Shown piece after piece: positions 6,925 to 13,266 of a stretch of DNA of 22,369 nucleotides (positions are counted from its first letter, which is position 1; each line of letters begins with the position of its first letter). This DNA comes from an uncultured Collinsella sp. (GTDB taxonomy: Bacteria; Actinomycetota; Coriobacteriia; Coriobacteriales; Coriobacteriaceae). The DNA lies in NCBI GenBank assembly GCA_900549355.1, contig UROA01000011.1, forward strand, positions 1-22,369. The letters are read 5' to 3'. The notes under the pieces are model-generated. The model made no database searches, was not told where the DNA came from, and saw only the letters and a list, made by a program, of their open reading frames with translations. The position numbers were made by a program, and so were the translations under genes.

Positions 6925-8731
6925 GTGCCTCGCCTCCTTCCTGGGTCTGAGCTTGCGTTACGGATGCCACGGTGTCGGCTTCGACGGCCCCTTCGCCCTC
7001 GGCAGACATCTTGTTTTGCGAGGTAAAGGTCTCGCGGTAGATCTCGCTCGTCTTAAGCAGCTCGTCATGGTTGCCGATCTGCGCGATGCGGCCGCCCTCC
7101 ATTACAATGATGCGGTCTGCGTCCTGCACGGAGCTGATGCGCTGGGCGATGATGAGCTTGGTCGTGTTGGGCAGATAGCTTGCCAGTCCTGCGCGAATCT
7201 TAGCGTCGGTCTTGGTGTCAACGGCGCTGGTGGAGTCGTCCAGGATCAAGATCTTGGGGCGACGCAGCAGGGCGCGTGCAATGCACAGGCGCTGCTTCTG
7301 ACCGCCCGAAACATTAGAGCCGCCCTGTTCGATCCAGGTGTCATAGCCCTTGGGGAAACCGTCGACAAACTCGTCGGCGCAGGCCAGATGCGCCGCCTCG
7401 CGGACTTCCTCGTCGGTGGCGTTCGGGTCGCCCCAACGCAGGTTCTCGGCGATGGTGCCGCTAAACAGCACGTTTTTCTGCAGCACCATGGCGACCTGGT
7501 GACGCAGCGCGTCCAGGTCGTAGTCGCGCACGTCCACGCCGCCCACGCGCACAGCGCCTTCGGTGGTGTCGTACAGGCGGGCGATGAGGTTTACGAGCGT
7601 GGACTTGGCCGAGCCGGTGCCGCCGATGATGCCGATGGTCTCGCCGCTCGTAATGTGCAGGTCGATATCGTCGAGCGCCTGGCGCTTCGCATGCTTGGAA
7701 TACTTAAAGCTCACGTGGTCAAAGTCGATGGAACCGTCGGCAACCTCGAGCACGGGCTCGGCGGGATCGGCGATCGTGGGCTCGGCGGCCAGCACCTCGG
7801 CAATGCGGTGTGCCGATTCGTCGGCCATGGTCACCATGACAAAGATCATCGACAGCTGCATCAGGCTCATGAGAATCTGGAAACCATAGGTAAAGGTCGA
7901 GGAGAGCTGGCCCACGTCGAACAGCGTGCCCTGGCTCGTGATAATGAGCTTGGAGCCCAGGTAGATGATGACGACAAACGCGCCGTTGACGCAGATGTTC
8001 ATCATGGGGTTGTTAAAGGCGAGCAGCTTCTCGGCGCGGGTGAAGTCCATCTGGACGTCGCGTGCAGCGGTCGCGAACTTCTCCTTCTCAAAGTCTTCGC
8101 GCACATAGCTCTTGACCACGCGCATGCCGGTGACGTTTTCCTCGACGGACTCGTTAAGGGCGTCGTACTTGTGGAACACGCGCGAGAAGATGGGGCGCAC
8201 CTTAAAGATGATAAAGAACAGTCCAAAGCCCAGCAGCGGAATGATGACCAGGTAGACCATGGCAATGCTGCCGCCCATGATAAACGCCATGGTAAAGGCG
8301 AAGATCAATACCAGCGGCGCGCGCACGGCGATACGGATGATCATCATAAAGGCCTGCTGCACGTTGTTGATGTCGGTGGTCAGGCGCGTGACGAGCGAGG
8401 AGCTCGAGAACTCATCGATGTTGGCAAAGCTGAACGTCTGGATCTTGTAGAACAGGTCGTGACGCAGGTTCTTGGCGAAGCCGCAGCTCGCATGGCTGCA
8501 GGTGACGCCGGCGGCGGCACCAAAAGCAAGCGACGTCAGCGCGATGAGCACCAAAAAGCCCGCGGTGGGAAGCATCTCGGCTACGGTGACGCCGTCTTTG
8601 ATGGCGTCGATCAGGTTGGCGGTGATAAATGGAATCAGCATCTCGCAGAGCACCTCGCCAAGCACGAGCAACGGCGTGGCAACGGTGGCTTTCATATAGT
8701 CGCGGATGCTGCCCATGAGGGTTTTAATCAT
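6917..8731 (-). CDS. Heterodimeric ABC multidrug exporter, degenerate-site half
   Basis: 604-residue ABC half-exporter. As in its paralogue at 1817-3574, its own site is degenerate: Walker A GGTGSAKST (Ala375 for the last Gly, Lys376 kept), Asp499 for the catalytic Glu (LDDSTSAVD) and Gln530 for the H-loop His (IAQRISS), while its signature NVSGGQKQR is intact. The partner at 5005-6924 has the complementary LSQGQ signature, so one consensus and one degenerate ATP site should form at the dimer interface. The C-terminus has an Ala/Glu/Thr-rich tail of about 30 residues (SAEGEGAVEADTVASVTQAQ) absent from the paralogue. The start codon overlaps the marR stop by 8 bp (ATGATTAA), making this a three-gene coupled operon. 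Confidence 0.95.
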   Translation of the reverse strand: MIKTLMGSIRDYMKATVATPLLVLGEVLCEMLIPFITANLIDAIKDGVTVAEMLPTAGFLVLIALTSLAFGAAAGVTCSHASCGFAKNLRHDLFYKIQTFSFANIDEFSSSSLVTRLTTDINNVQQAFMMIIRIAVRAPLVLIFAFTMAFIMGGSIAMVYLVIIPLLGFGLFFIIFKVRPIFSRVFHKYDALNESVEENVTGMRVVKSYVREDFEKEKFATAARDVQMDFTRAEKLLAFNNPMMNICVNGAFVVIIYLGSKLIITSQGTLFDVGQLSSTFTYGFQILMSLMQLSMIFVMVTMADESAHRIAEVLAAEPTIADPAEPVLEVADGSIDFDHVSFKYSKHAKRQALDDIDLHITSGETIGIIGGTGSAKSTLVNLIARLYDTTEGAVRVGGVDVRDYDLDALRHQVAMVLQKNVLFSGTIAENLRWGDPNATDEEVREAAHLACADEFVDGFPKGYDTWIEQGGSNVSGGQKQRLCIARALLRRPKILILDDSTSAVDTKTDAKIRAGLASYLPNTTKLIIAQRISSVQDADRIIVMEGGRIAQIGNHDELLKTSEIYRETFTSQNKMSAEGEGAVEADTVASVTQAQTQEGGEAHE

Positions 8732-9227
8732 CCAGTTCCTCCCAGGTTACACGGATTTTCTCGAGCATTTCGGCGAGCTGCTCGCGCTCGTCGTGAGTGA
8801 GGGCACTAAAGGCCTGCTCTCTAAAGCGAATGCGGGCTGCCTGCTCAACGCGGGCCTTTTCCCAACCCGCATCGGTCAGGCGGATGGTGAGCTGCCGACG
8901 GTCTTTGGGATTGCGGCTGCGCTCGATAAGACCGCCCAGTTCGAGCTTGGACAGAATCTCGGAAAGGGACCCTGGCTTGAGGTCGAAGTGCATGCCGAGT
9001 TCCTGTTGGGACAGCTCGCCGGTAGGCTGCTTGGCGAGCAGGCAGACGATGGGCGCCTTGCCAGATATGCCGCCGCCGTGAAAATGCATGTAATGGCCGC
9101 AAAATCCCAGGCCGCTCAGGATGCGCTTGGCGAGTTTGTCTTCGGCGCTGACCGCTTCGGGTATGTCTACCGGTTGCGACGGGTCGCCGCCGGGCTCATG
9201 CGGAAGGACGAGTGGTTCAACACACAT
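8724..9227 (-). CDS. MarR-family transcriptional regulator of the second ABC exporter operon
   Basis: 167-residue MarR-type winged-helix regulator. The recognition helix is near residues 83-97 (LKPGSLSEILSKLELGGL) and the wing has NPKDRRQLTIRLT (106-118). An N-terminal extension of about 30 Pro/Glu-rich residues precedes the dimerisation helix. It also carries CGHYMHFHGGG (43-53), a Cys/His-rich stretch unusual for the family that might sense metal or redox state (inference). It resembles the first MarR only at the fold level, so the two operons are probably tuned to different signals. AAGAAAGGAG lies about 12 nt before the ATG. It is coupled to the ABC genes by an 8-bp overlap; a promoter with an overlapping inverted repeat lies at 9249-9311. 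Confidence 0.92.
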   Translation of the reverse strand: MCVEPLVLPHEPGGDPSQPVDIPEAVSAEDKLAKRILSGLGFCGHYMHFHGGGISGKAPIVCLLAKQPTGELSQQELGMHFDLKPGSLSEILSKLELGGLIERSRNPKDRRQLTIRLTDAGWEKARVEQAARIRFREQAFSALTHDEREQLAEMLEKIRVTWEELDD

Positions 9228-9248
9228 ATCTAAGCTTCGCTCCTTTCT

Positions 9249-9311
9249 TTAGTTAGGTAGAGAAATTGTTTTGTGCCTAACTAATTTAGGAGCGCATAGA
9301 TTGATTGTCAA
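9249..9311 (-). promoter_or_regulatory. Promoter and inverted-repeat operator of the second marR operon
   Basis: On the minus strand a perfect -35 TTGACA (9306-9311) is followed after 17 bp by TAAATT (9283-9288; 4 of 6 consensus). A perfect 9-bp inverted repeat TTAGTTAGG/CCTAACTAA (9249-9257 and 9276-9284, 18 bp apart) starts inside the -10 box and continues past the transcription start. This is a natural place for MarR autorepression. Confidence 0.65.
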
Positions 9312-9336
9312 GGTACCAAACTTATTATGTTCAAGC

Positions 9337-9389
9337 GGCACTTAGGGACGTTCCTTATGTGCCGGCACTTGGGGACACTCCTTGTGCTG
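9337..9389. repeat. Two tandem ~27-bp repeats
   Basis: GGCACTTAGGGACGTTCCTT begins at 9337 and GGCACTTGGGGACACTCCTT at 9364, an exact 27-bp period. Each unit ends in GTGC, so each can fold on itself (GGCAC/GTGCC in the first). The GGGGAC-TTCTT theme recurs in the hairpin that follows at 9391. Confidence 0.6.
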
Positions 9390-9390
9390 A

Positions 9391-9445
9391 TAGTCGTTGG
9401 GGACGTTCTTGTTTGCCTAGTCATTTAAGAAGTCCCCAACGACTA
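9391..9445. repeat. 55-bp hairpin repeat, copy 1
   Basis: TAGTCGTTGGGGACGTTCTT at the left pairs with AAGAAGTCCCCAACGACTA at the right (one base missing in the right arm), enclosing about 16 nt. A second copy of the same element is at 18436-18491, 9 kb away between unrelated genes, so this is a dispersed genomic repeat, not a local terminator alone. Confidence 0.75.
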
Positions 9446-9450
9446 ACTTA

Positions 9451-9602
9451 AAAACTATGCCGGATTACGGGGCTGAATGACGGATTGCCGACCATGCCGA
9501 AATTGGTAAAAAGAAAACCGCAGGTAGAAGGCTCGCTATGATTTGAAAATAAGGGGTGTGGTTGGCTCATTCAGGTTCAGCCCCGTAATCCGGCATAGTT
9601 TT
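9451..9602. repeat. 152-bp element with perfect 27-bp inverted ends (MITE-like)
   Basis: The left end 9451-9477 (beginning AAAACTATGCCGGATTACGG) is an exact inverted copy of the right end 9576-9602. The 98 bp between contain no plausible coding frame. Just inside the right end a CCTGAA hexamer duplicates the end sequence (CTGAACCTGAATGA against CTGAATGA on the left). Long perfect inverted ends around a short non-coding core suggest a miniature inverted-repeat element or a very stable structured RNA. No target-site duplication is evident at the borders. Confidence 0.6.
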
Positions 9603-9784
9603 GAAATGGCACTGAATAAGTGGCGGCAAATGAGCCGCAATGAAGCAAGCTAGCCCCTCGTTTCCGAAACCTTTCCGCAACAATTTGCCCTTCGTGCCGC
9701 TCGACTCCGCTTGCAACGTTCCCTGCGCTACACTTAGTCGCACTGTGGCGCTGCCGCGCCGCGCCCGAACCAAGGGGGACACTC
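9603..9784. other. Intergenic stretch before the kinase gene
   Basis: After the 152-bp element nothing convincing is seen except the kinase ribosome site (GGGGGA, 5 nt before the ATG). TTGCAA near 9710 could be a -35, but no good -10 follows at normal spacing. The rest of the 9228-9784 gap is described in the promoter and repeat entries. Confidence 0.4.
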
Positions 9785-10609
9785 ATGAAGAACACTCAGC
9801 TGCTGCTGATCAATGACATGTGCGGCTACGGCAAGGTCGCGCTTTCCGCCATGCTGCCGGTGCTGTCGCACATGGGCTACCGTATCCATAACCTGCCGAC
9901 GGCGCTCGTTTCCGACACGCTTAACTACCCCAAGTTCTACATCCACGACACCACGGAATACGTGCGCCAGAGCCTCGCTATCTGGGAGGAGCTCGGCTTT
10001 GAGTTCGACGCCATCTCGACCGGCTTTATCGTGACCGAGGAAGAGACACGCATCATCTCGGACTTTTGCCACCGCCGTGCGCAAAAGGGCACCAAGGTGT
10101 TCGTCGACCCCATCATGGGCGACAACGGCAAGCTCTATGCGGGCGTGCCCGAGTCCACGATTGGCCTTATGCGGCATCTGCTGGAGTGCGCAGACTACGC
10201 GGTGCCCAACTATACCGAGGCGTGCCTGCTTGCCGATAGGCCTATCGCTGAGCAAATTACGCCCGATGAGGCCCGCGCCCTTGTGGACGCCGTGCGCGAG
10301 CTGGGTGCCAAGTCGGTGGTCATTACGAGCGCCGTAGTCAATGGCACGAACGCGGTTATCGGTTACGACCACGTGGCGGGGGAGCACTTTACGATTCCCT
10401 TTGAGCTCATTCCGGTCTATTTCCCGGGCACAGGCGACACGTTCTCGGCGGTGCTCGTCGGCCGCGTTATGGCAGGTTGGAGTCTGCAGCGCGCGACGTC
10501 CGATGCCATGCGTGTGGTGGCTGAGCTTATCGAGCGCAATGCCGACCAGGAGGACAAATCGGCCGGTCTTCCCATCGAGGCCTGCCTGGATGTGATTGAC
10601 CATGAGTAA
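9785..10609 (+). CDS. Pyridoxal/pyridoxamine kinase (ribokinase-like family)
   Basis: 274-residue ribokinase-fold kinase of the PdxY/PdxK type, which phosphorylates pyridoxal, pyridoxamine or pyridoxine with ATP in vitamin B6 salvage. It has the N-terminal INDMCGYGKVALSAMLPVL substrate region, VDPIMGDNGKLY in the middle, PNYTEACLL, and the C-terminal anion-hole/catalytic motif PGTGDTFSAV with Asp218 as the expected base. The family also includes hydroxymethylpyrimidine kinases (ThiD), but VSDTLNYPKF and the overall length favour a B6 kinase. The ATG is preceded by GGGGGA at 5 nt. It is the first gene of a two-gene unit: its stop overlaps the next start by 8 bp. Confidence 0.9.
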   Translation: MKNTQLLLINDMCGYGKVALSAMLPVLSHMGYRIHNLPTALVSDTLNYPKFYIHDTTEYVRQSLAIWEELGFEFDAISTGFIVTEEETRIISDFCHRRAQKGTKVFVDPIMGDNGKLYAGVPESTIGLMRHLLECADYAVPNYTEACLLADRPIAEQITPDEARALVDAVRELGAKSVVITSAVVNGTNAVIGYDHVAGEHFTIPFELIPVYFPGTGDTFSAVLVGRVMAGWSLQRATSDAMRVVAELIERNADQEDKSAGLPIEACLDVIDHE

Positions 10610-10931
10610 TGCTGGCGAGGGCGGCGCCAAGCCTGTGGGCGAGAACAAGCCGCTCGGCGCGCCGCGGGGCAAGCGTCCACGAATCCGCGTGAGCTGCGTG
10701 GACCAGCTGGGTGCGTGCCGCTGCCACCATGGTCACAAGCCGGGCGACGTTTTTGACTTCGACCGAGACCGCGGCAAGATGTGCGCCATGGCCTGCCACG
10801 TGGGCTTTCCCTATATCGATATCCTGCGCTATGGCGGAACCGTGCCTGGCAACGAGCCCGGCACGGCAAAGTTCTGCTGCCCCGAAGTCGATACGCTGAA
10901 CGTCTGGCTTGCCGAGATCGTCGACGAGTAG
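10602..10931 (+). CDS. Cys-rich TIGR04076-family protein
   Basis: 109-residue cytosolic protein of unknown function resembling the TIGR04076 family: RIRVSCVDQLGACRCHHGHK, then PGDVFDFD, GKMCAMACHVGFPYIDILRYGG, and a C-terminal FCCPEVDT. Seven Cys plus clustered His suggest a metal or Fe-S site, which is inference. The first ~25 residues are a Gly/Lys/Pro-rich, probably disordered tail (NAGEGGAKPVGENKPLGAPR). The start is the ATG in the ATGAGTAA overlap with the kinase, so translation is coupled and the two products probably act together or are needed in proportion. A 33-bp palindrome starts 9 bp after the stop and may terminate the transcript. Confidence 0.85.
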   Translation: MSNAGEGGAKPVGENKPLGAPRGKRPRIRVSCVDQLGACRCHHGHKPGDVFDFDRDRGKMCAMACHVGFPYIDILRYGGTVPGNEPGTAKFCCPEVDTLNVWLAEIVDE

Positions 10932-10939
10932 TCGAGCGC

Positions 10940-10972
10940 AATGTGACAAAGGGACAGTTCTTTTGTTACATT
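10940..10972. repeat. 33-bp palindromic repeat, copy A
   Basis: AATGTGACAAAGGGAC and GTTCTTTTGTTACATT form ~16-nt arms around a single A. This copy has drifted in the right arm (G-T pairs). It belongs to a family of four in the window (10940, 12484, 14955, 16436), each at the 3' end of a plus-strand reading frame. Confidence 0.85.
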
Positions 10973-10997
10973 CGCGGGTGGTGTTCCTTCTTTTCCT

Positions 10998-11003
10998 TAT
11001 AAT
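10998..11003 (+). promoter_or_regulatory. Possible -10 box upstream of the first ATPase
   Basis: A perfect TATAAT in the A+T-rich stretch before the 33-bp repeat array. No -35 at normal spacing is visible. If used, transcription would begin near 11010 and the whole array would lie in the mRNA leader. A second -10-like TATAAA lies inside the array at 11070-11075. Confidence 0.35.
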
Positions 11004-11011
11004 CTCAAATC

Positions 11012-11090
11012 TCTGCATTTCATCCGATTTTAGGTTCTAAAAATTCTGCGTTTCATCGATAATCAAGCTTATAAAACGTTGCATTTCATT
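11012..11090 (+). repeat. Array of three direct repeats at exact 33-bp period upstream of the first ATPase
   Basis: TCTGCATTTCATC (11012), TCTGCGTTTCATC (11045) and GTTGCATTTCATT (11078) are spaced exactly 33 bp apart. Units 1 and 2 also share weaker similarity over their full 33 bp, including an A-run near the end. The last unit ends 20 bp before the ATPase ATG. TATAAA at 11070-11075, 35 bp before the ATG, overlaps the array, so a protein bound here could control transcription. Confidence 0.7.
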
Positions 11091-11110
11091 TGATGACACC
11101 GAGGGGGCCT

Positions 11111-12472
11111 ATGCTGCGCAGGAAAATAGCGGCAGAGCTGGAGCGTTGGCTGAAGTCTTCCGAGCAAAAGGCCTTGTTCATTACGGGTTCTCGCCAGATT
11201 GGCAAAAGCTATTCGATTCGCGCATTTGGCAAAGCCAACCATGCAACCTACATCGAGCTTAACCTCATGGAAAACCGCCAGGCAAAAGATGCTCTTCTCG
11301 AGGCGCGGGATGCCGATGATTTCATCAGCAGGGTGACGCTTCTTTCGGGAAAGTCGATTGCGCCAGGCAAAACGCTCGTGTTTATCGATGAGGTCCAAGA
11401 GGCCCCCGACATCATGACGATGGCAAAGTTCCTTGTTGAGGACGGGAGGTGCCGCTGGGCGTTTTCGGGGTCAATGCTCGGGACTCAGTTCAAGGGCATC
11501 AGGTCCTATCCCGTGGGGTATGTTCACGAGCTTAGGATGTTCCCGCTCGATTTTGAGGAGTTTTGCTGGGCAATCGGGGTGAGCGAGGGGGCTCGCCAAA
11601 CGATACGTGACGCGTGTATCAGCGAGAGGCCCATTCCTGATTACATTCATGACGCGATGATGGCAAACTTCAGGACCTATACCGTTGTCGGCGGAATGCC
11701 GGAGGTCGTGCAGCGTTTCCTTGACACGCAGGGCGACCTTGCCTCTGTTCGTCAGCTACAGTCAGAGCTCAACGAACAGTACCGGCGGGATATCTCCAAG
11801 TATGCAAGTGGGCGAGCCCTGCAGGCGCAGAGCATCTACGATCAGCTCCCTATTATGCTCGAGGGCGAAAACAAGCGCTTCGTGCTCAATTCCATTGACC
11901 CCAAGGCTCACTACGAGAAGTATCAGCGAGATTTTGTATGGCTTGTCGATGCCGGCGTTGCTCTCAAAGCCGATATCGTAACCGAGCCACAATCGCCCCT
12001 GCTCAAGTCAGCACGACCATCGCAGTTCAAGCTATATCAATCGGATACGGGCATGTTGATGGCGCGCTACCCCGTTGGAGTCGCCCAAGCGGCGTATCTT
12101 GATAGCAAGGAGCCCAATCTGGGCGGCATTTACGAAAACGTGGTGGCCCAGCAGCTGGCCGCCCAAAATCGCCAGCTTTACTACTATCAGACAAAAAAGC
12201 GCGGTGAAGTGGACTTTGTGGTCGATGGACCGGATGGGACGGCTGTTCCGATCGAGGTTAAATCGGGCTCCTATTACCACGCGCACGCTGCGCTCGGTCA
12301 TGTGCTTGATACGGCTGAATATGGCGTAAGGCTCGGGATTGTTTTCTCGAGAGGCAACGTTGAGCGCAACGGAGCGGTTCTCTATTTGCCGCTATATGCG
12401 ACCTGGGCCCTTTCGGATGTTTTGGGCGACTCCTGCGCCGAGGGGATAAAGTTGGAGGTCAAGCCGGTCTAG
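11111..12472 (+). CDS. AAA+ ATPase with C-terminal DUF4143 domain (AAA_14/DUF4143)
   Basis: 453-residue protein: an N-terminal P-loop domain (Walker A TGSRQIGKS with Lys32; Walker B VFIDEVQEAP with Asp93-Glu94; FSGSMLG sensor-like strand) and a C-terminal DUF4143 domain. The latter carries a PD-(D/E)XK-like set: Glu342 in GGIYENVVAQQL, Asp368 in EVDFVV, and Glu382/Lys384 in IEVKSG, so a nuclease-type active site looks intact (inference). The biological role of this abundant family is unknown. The start at 11111 is chosen because GAGG lies 6 nt upstream; an in-frame ATG at 11093 has no ribosome site and overlaps the repeat array. The gene looks less G+C-rich than neighbours, stands alone, is preceded by a repeat array and bracketed by 33-bp palindromes. 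Confidence 0.92.
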   Translation: MLRRKIAAELERWLKSSEQKALFITGSRQIGKSYSIRAFGKANHATYIELNLMENRQAKDALLEARDADDFISRVTLLSGKSIAPGKTLVFIDEVQEAPDIMTMAKFLVEDGRCRWAFSGSMLGTQFKGIRSYPVGYVHELRMFPLDFEEFCWAIGVSEGARQTIRDACISERPIPDYIHDAMMANFRTYTVVGGMPEVVQRFLDTQGDLASVRQLQSELNEQYRRDISKYASGRALQAQSIYDQLPIMLEGENKRFVLNSIDPKAHYEKYQRDFVWLVDAGVALKADIVTEPQSPLLKSARPSQFKLYQSDTGMLMARYPVGVAQAAYLDSKEPNLGGIYENVVAQQLAAQNRQLYYYQTKKRGEVDFVVDGPDGTAVPIEVKSGSYYHAHAALGHVLDTAEYGVRLGIVFSRGNVERNGAVLYLPLYATWALSDVLGDSCAEGIKLEVKPV

Positions 12473-12483
12473 GGCCAGTCCCG

Positions 12484-12516
12484 GATGTGACAAAGGGGCA
12501 GTCCCTTTGTCACATT
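12484..12516. repeat. 33-bp palindromic repeat, copy B
   Basis: GATGTGACAAAGGGGC-A-GTCCCTTTGTCACATT, nearly perfect 16-bp arms, starting 12 bp after the first ATPase stop. Same family as copies A, C and D; it could act as a terminator but has no T-tract. Confidence 0.85.
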
Positions 12517-12519
12517 CAT

Positions 12520-12615
12520 GAGCGTTGATTTTCTCCCACCGAGATAACGAGCGTGGATTTTCTCCCGTTTAGAGCGCACTCGAACGCTCAAAGTGGGAGA
12601 AAATCCACGCTCGTT
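12520..12615. repeat. Compound repeat with a 21-bp inverted repeat (probable bidirectional terminator)
   Basis: GAGCGTTGATTTTCTCCC (12520-12537) is repeated as GAGCGTGGATTTTCTCCC (12549-12566). The second unit, extended to 21 bp (12546-12566), is inverted exactly at 12595-12615, with an inner GAGCG/CGCTC stem in the loop. The right arm continues into GTTTTAT, giving a terminator-like end for plus-strand transcripts; it also lies 44 bp beyond the phosphatase stop on the minus strand. This sits between convergent genes, where a bidirectional terminator is expected. Confidence 0.65.
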
Positions 12616-12658
12616 TTATGCCGATGGCGTGGCCCGTGTGCCCGCGCCGCCCGAGCGC

Positions 12659-13105
12659 CTACAGCTGCTCGAGCATAGCGGTGCAATCGGCGAGTACATC
12701 GCGGTAGGTGGCGTCGAAATTGCCGGTGTACCAGGGGTCGGCCACGTCGCCGGGGCGCTCGGTCCAATCGAGCAAGCGCGTAATCTTGCCGTCGGGGTCG
12801 TCGCCAAAGATGCGACGCAGGCCACGCGCGTTCTCAGCATCCATATAGACAATGTGGTCCCAGTCGCCATACTCCGCGCGACGCACCTGACGTGCACGAT
12901 GTGCGACGACAGGAATCCCGACCTCGCGCAGCTTGGCAACGGTACCGTGGTGTGGCGGGTTGCCGATCTCCTTGGTCGAGGTCGCAGCGGAGTCAATGAC
13001 AAACTCGCCCGCGCGCCCGGCGCGCCGCACCAGCTCGGTAAACAACGACTCAGCCATCGTCGATCGACAGATATTCCCATAGCAGATAAAAAGAATGCGT
13101 TGCAC
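12659..13105 (-). CDS. Low-molecular-weight protein tyrosine phosphatase
   Basis: 148-residue cytosolic phosphatase that removes phosphate from tyrosine in proteins by a cysteinyl-phosphate intermediate. The P-loop CYGNICRS is at residues 8-15 (nucleophile Cys8, Arg14) and the general acid is Asp123 in ADPWYTGNF, both in the expected places for the ~150-residue family. The start is a GTG at 13103-13105 with AAAGGA about 7 nt upstream. Bacterial relatives partner with tyrosine kinases of polysaccharide export, but no such gene is nearby, so its substrate is open. It is a single-gene unit; a perfect GGCCGTACGGCC palindrome (13126-13137) lies just upstream. Confidence 0.95.
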   Translation of the reverse strand: MQRILFICYGNICRSTMAESLFTELVRRAGRAGEFVIDSAATSTKEIGNPPHHGTVAKLREVGIPVVAHRARQVRRAEYGDWDHIVYMDAENARGLRRIFGDDPDGKITRLLDWTERPGDVADPWYTGNFDATYRDVLADCTAMLEQL

Positions 13106-13125
13106 AGGGTTTCCTTTCTAGACAG

Positions 13126-13137
13126 GGCCGTACGGCC
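13126..13137. promoter_or_regulatory. 12-bp perfect palindrome upstream of the phosphatase
   Basis: GGCCGTACGGCC lies 21 bp before the GTG start, in the position of a leader hairpin or operator. Between it and the palindrome array at 13267 there is no supported gene; a GGAAAA-TTTTCC inverted repeat occurs near 13230-13245. Confidence 0.35.
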
Positions 13138-13266
13138 TGCAGTGGCGCCGTAACACAGCCCTTTCCAATGAAGCCAACTGCGCAGAGTGGGGGGATGACG
13201 CAGCTCACGCCCATCGTCTGATGTAAAGCGGGAAAAAACGTTTTCCACGAAGACAGGGGTGCTCAA

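Noticed and set aside
5071..8800. Very long open frames (about 650 codons each) on the plus strand opposite the second ABC exporter operon
   Set aside because: They lie opposite clearly recognisable ABC genes, have low-complexity His/Val/Asp/Gly-rich translations without domains, and arise from G+C-rich codon bias in the real genes.
12616..13266. Long minus-strand frame overlapping the phosphatase and its upstream region
   Set aside because: Different frame from a phosphatase with intact CYGNICRS and DPW motifs; no ribosome site and no domain.
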